From Membranipora membranacea (lineage: Eukaryota; Bryozoa; Gymnolaemata; Cheilostomatida; Membraniporidae), in assembly GCA_914767715.1 (NCBI GenBank), contig OU612071.1, positions 23,929,681 to 23,993,680 on the forward strand: a stretch of DNA of 64,000 bases. Reading direction: 5' to 3'. Under the pieces are notes generated by a model, which searched no databases, had not been told where the DNA came from, and saw only the letters and a program-made list of their open reading frames with translations. The position numbers and the translations under genes are program-made. Of the stretch, positions 61,866 to 64,000 are shown piece by piece. Positions within the stretch are counted from its first letter, which is position 1. Each line of letters opens with the position of its first letter.

Positions 61866-61871
61866 AATAAA
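61866..61871 (+). terminator. Poly(A) signal AATAAA
   Basis: AATAAA lies 58 bases after the stop codon of the cysteine-rich peptide gene, a suitable distance for its 3' end. Confidence 0.6.
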
Positions 61872-61991
61872 TATAAGCTTCAAATCATACCAAATCTTTC
61901 AATCGCAACTTAGTCGCTGTTTACATATATAGTCATCATGGAAATAAGTATCTATATCTCCATTACGTTTGTTTACCCCTTCTCTGAGCAA

Positions 61992-63175
61992 ATGTTATGC
62001 AGCACCTGTGATAAACCCAATGTCTGTAGGAAACTCAAAGTGTTGGGCATACCAATTTTGAAAACAAAGGACATTAACACCAAATTCAATCCAGAATGAA
62101 CATACTAAAACGGCTGCACCCATGTCAATGCAACTATAACAAAACAAAACTGAAATGTGGAAGCTTAGACCCAATTACATTTGTACTTCATTAGAAATTG
62201 CCTCTTACATCACACTGTTTGTAGCCTTCACTGCTGACAGGAATGCAGTTTTCAAGCTCAGCCTTGCTGAGTTTCTTGTAAGCAGCATTTTATTATCAAC
62301 AACACCGTAACAGAAAATCAAAGCACCATCTGCGAAAATGGAATAATCATGTTCCCTTGTCTAAATTAACCGGCCTCATCATACATCATACAATGATTGC
62401 ATTGCTTTCAATGAATAATTTATGCAGTGCGTTAATCAATCAACTAAGCACAAACATTCTTCTAACTGTTCAACTGTTAAAATTTACTAAGCCATCATTT
62501 TCTGACTGCTTCAAATTGTTTGGAACATTACCCAAAAGAACAGATAACAATGCAGGTTCTTGAGCACATATTCCGCTTCTACATGTCACCAGGTCCATTT
62601 CGGAAAATTTAAACCTAGAGGTTTGATATATTTGTAGGAAATGAAGACTCATTTATACAGGTTCTCATATAGAGATTTATATGATTTTATATACTCTACA
62701 TGTTCTCATCCTATTAAGATTTATGATTCAAAACTTGTCTTATGATGTCTAAGTCTTAAAGAATTTCATTTCCTAAAGTGACTGACATTGTTTGTCCCAG
62801 TCTGATGTCTGGGAAATGGAAGTACCTAAGGGTATGTCTATTCTATTCAATACAAACTGCTCCTAGTTTTCAAGCATACCCTGGTGAATTTGTGGAGCAT
62901 CCAGTAGGCTGCATTGAGACAAATCTGGAAAAAGGTCATAGACATTATTAACACGATCCTAACATGCGGGCCTACACACAACCATGTGGAATTGTTCGTC
63001 CTGACCATAATTAATTTTGAAGCTTTTGACAGATCATTTGTCATCAGTTTTTACGAAACACAAATTTTGGGGTGAACATAATTATTGCATTGATAATGTA
63101 GGTATCTATTAACAAAAACTATGCACCAAAACCACGGTATTCCAGATAGTGCCTGCTCACGCAAAAATGTCAAAA
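61992..63175 (+). repeat. Long direct repeat, copy B, split by an insertion
   Basis: It matches 58535-59356 on either side of an insert at 62474-62868. The matching parts are 61992-62473 and 62874-63175. See copy A. Confidence 0.85.
62474..62868. mobile_element. 395-bp insertion in the repeat, TTCAA on both sides
   Basis: The insert is absent from copy A, where the flanks are contiguous. TTCAA is present at 62469-62473 and 62869-62873, consistent with a short target duplication. No terminal inverted repeat or coding frame was recognised, so its class is unknown. Confidence 0.6.
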
Positions 63176-63908
63176 CAATATATTCATAGATCTTGAATCA
63201 TAAACATAATTATTATAGATTAATCAAACTGTGTATGTTTATACATTCACATTTCCCCAGCATTGGTCATTCATTCCACAATAGCAGTTTGGATATATTA
63301 ACTGTGGAACGCTTTCAGTAGCAATTCTGAACCTTTTATACACGACTCAATCAATTTAATGTGGTGAAAACAATGAAGAAATTGCGTTGGTCTTGTTTTA
63401 ATCTTATGACTGAGACAAGCAAGACAATGATTATGAAAGTTTCATCGCAAGACACAAAGAACACAATACGATTACAACAACTTAACCGATGAAAAGGTAA
63501 TACAAATTCAAATAGCAAGACAAATTTAGTTGTGTAGAGAGAATGAGTTTATCAGAAAGTAACACCAAAATATTTACAAATTTACCTATAAGACGTGACA
63601 CTGTCTGAATTTAAGATTAAATCCTCAAATGATTAACAGGCACAATTTACATTATGTTTAGACAGGCACAGGCTGAGGTACAGAAGTTTGGTGGTTACTA
63701 GTTCAGTACAGACAAGTCACTCAGGATTTGTCTACTAGACATGAACCTCAACCTCACGCAAGTTCAGAAAATCGTTCAAAAACGGGACTAAAAATATCAG
63801 AGGTGCACTGTGTGTTTGCAGTTTGCACACCCACATGCAGTTAAAAGATCCCCTCTGCCTCGTCAGTAACAATTAGCATGCAAGCGTGATCAAGGATGAT
63901 CAACAAGC
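63176..63908. other. Right-end spacer
   Basis: AT-rich sequence with no recognised gene. It leads into the 91-bp repeat (partner 53009-53099) that is cut by the window edge. Confidence 0.5.
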
Positions 63909-64000
63909 GCTCAATGGACCATGAATTATCACACCGCTTCAATTACAGCATATAACGCATTCGATAGGCAGGCGTGCTACAATATAAATTATCATTGCCA

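Noticed and set aside
61628-61870. 80-codon plus-strand frame
   Set aside because: It overlaps the peptide exon in a different frame; the signal peptide, splice acceptor and cysteine pattern favour the shorter frame.
1-64000. CRISPR arrays, bacterial operons, rRNA genes
   Set aside because: No regularly spaced short repeats with unique spacers, no ribosome binding sites, and no rRNA-like sequence were seen; gene structure is eukaryotic throughout.

Overview
The window is AT-rich nuclear DNA from an animal. Genes are split into short exons with GT-AG introns, poly(A) signals follow some coding ends, and much of the sequence is class II transposon debris. No bacterial operon, ribosome binding site or CRISPR array is visible. 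The protein architectures (a secreted NHL/CCP/IPT protein, a small cysteine-rich secreted peptide) and the transposon types suit an early-branching invertebrate. A sponge is my guess, but the species is not determinable from this sequence.

Layout. 1-5.1 kb (minus): a secreted multidomain protein (signal peptide, two NHL-type propeller regions, CCP/sushi, IPT/TIG) in eight exons whose phases all agree; it runs off the left end. 5.5-6.2 kb: a large foldback element with a 7-bp target duplication. 9.3-10.8 kb (minus): short acidic exons of an unrecognised, probably nuclear protein. 13-23 kb: scattered exon-like fragments, degraded copies of a DUF4806-type transposon gene and hAT-like remnants. 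23.5-24.0 kb: a foldback element with TTAA at both ends. 24.1-25.2 kb: an endogenous CRESS-DNA virus fragment, a nearly full-length Rep reading frame beside a hairpin with a NANTATTAC loop and iterons. 25.3-31 kb: repeats and a reverse-oriented transposon relic. 31.4-33.4 kb (minus): the 5' part of a small host-like gene with an 8-bp-TSD MITE in an intron. 35.0-43.0 kb: a two-gene CACTA/EnSpm-like transposon, with a tnp2-type transposase leftward, a DUF4806 protein rightward and tandem repeats between them. 43.5-44.0 kb: a two-copy tandem repeat rich in AACGTT. 44.2-47.6 kb (minus): a two-exon secreted protein and further unrecognised exons. 48.8-52.6 kb (minus): P-element/THAP9-like transposase fragments. 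53-64 kb: repeat-rich DNA with a tRNA-derived SINE and, at 61.0-61.9 kb, a compact gene for a small secreted cysteine-rich peptide with TATA box, one intron and poly(A) signal.

How it fits together. The host genes I can defend are the NHL/CCP/IPT protein, the two-exon secreted protein, the cysteine-rich peptide and the partial gene at 31.4-33.4 kb. Most of the rest is mobile DNA. The most striking item is the viral fragment: its origin (stem, loop and iterons) looks intact while the Rep frame shows a local disturbance after Walker B and no capsid gene is visible. All calls come from reading the sequence; no database search was possible.
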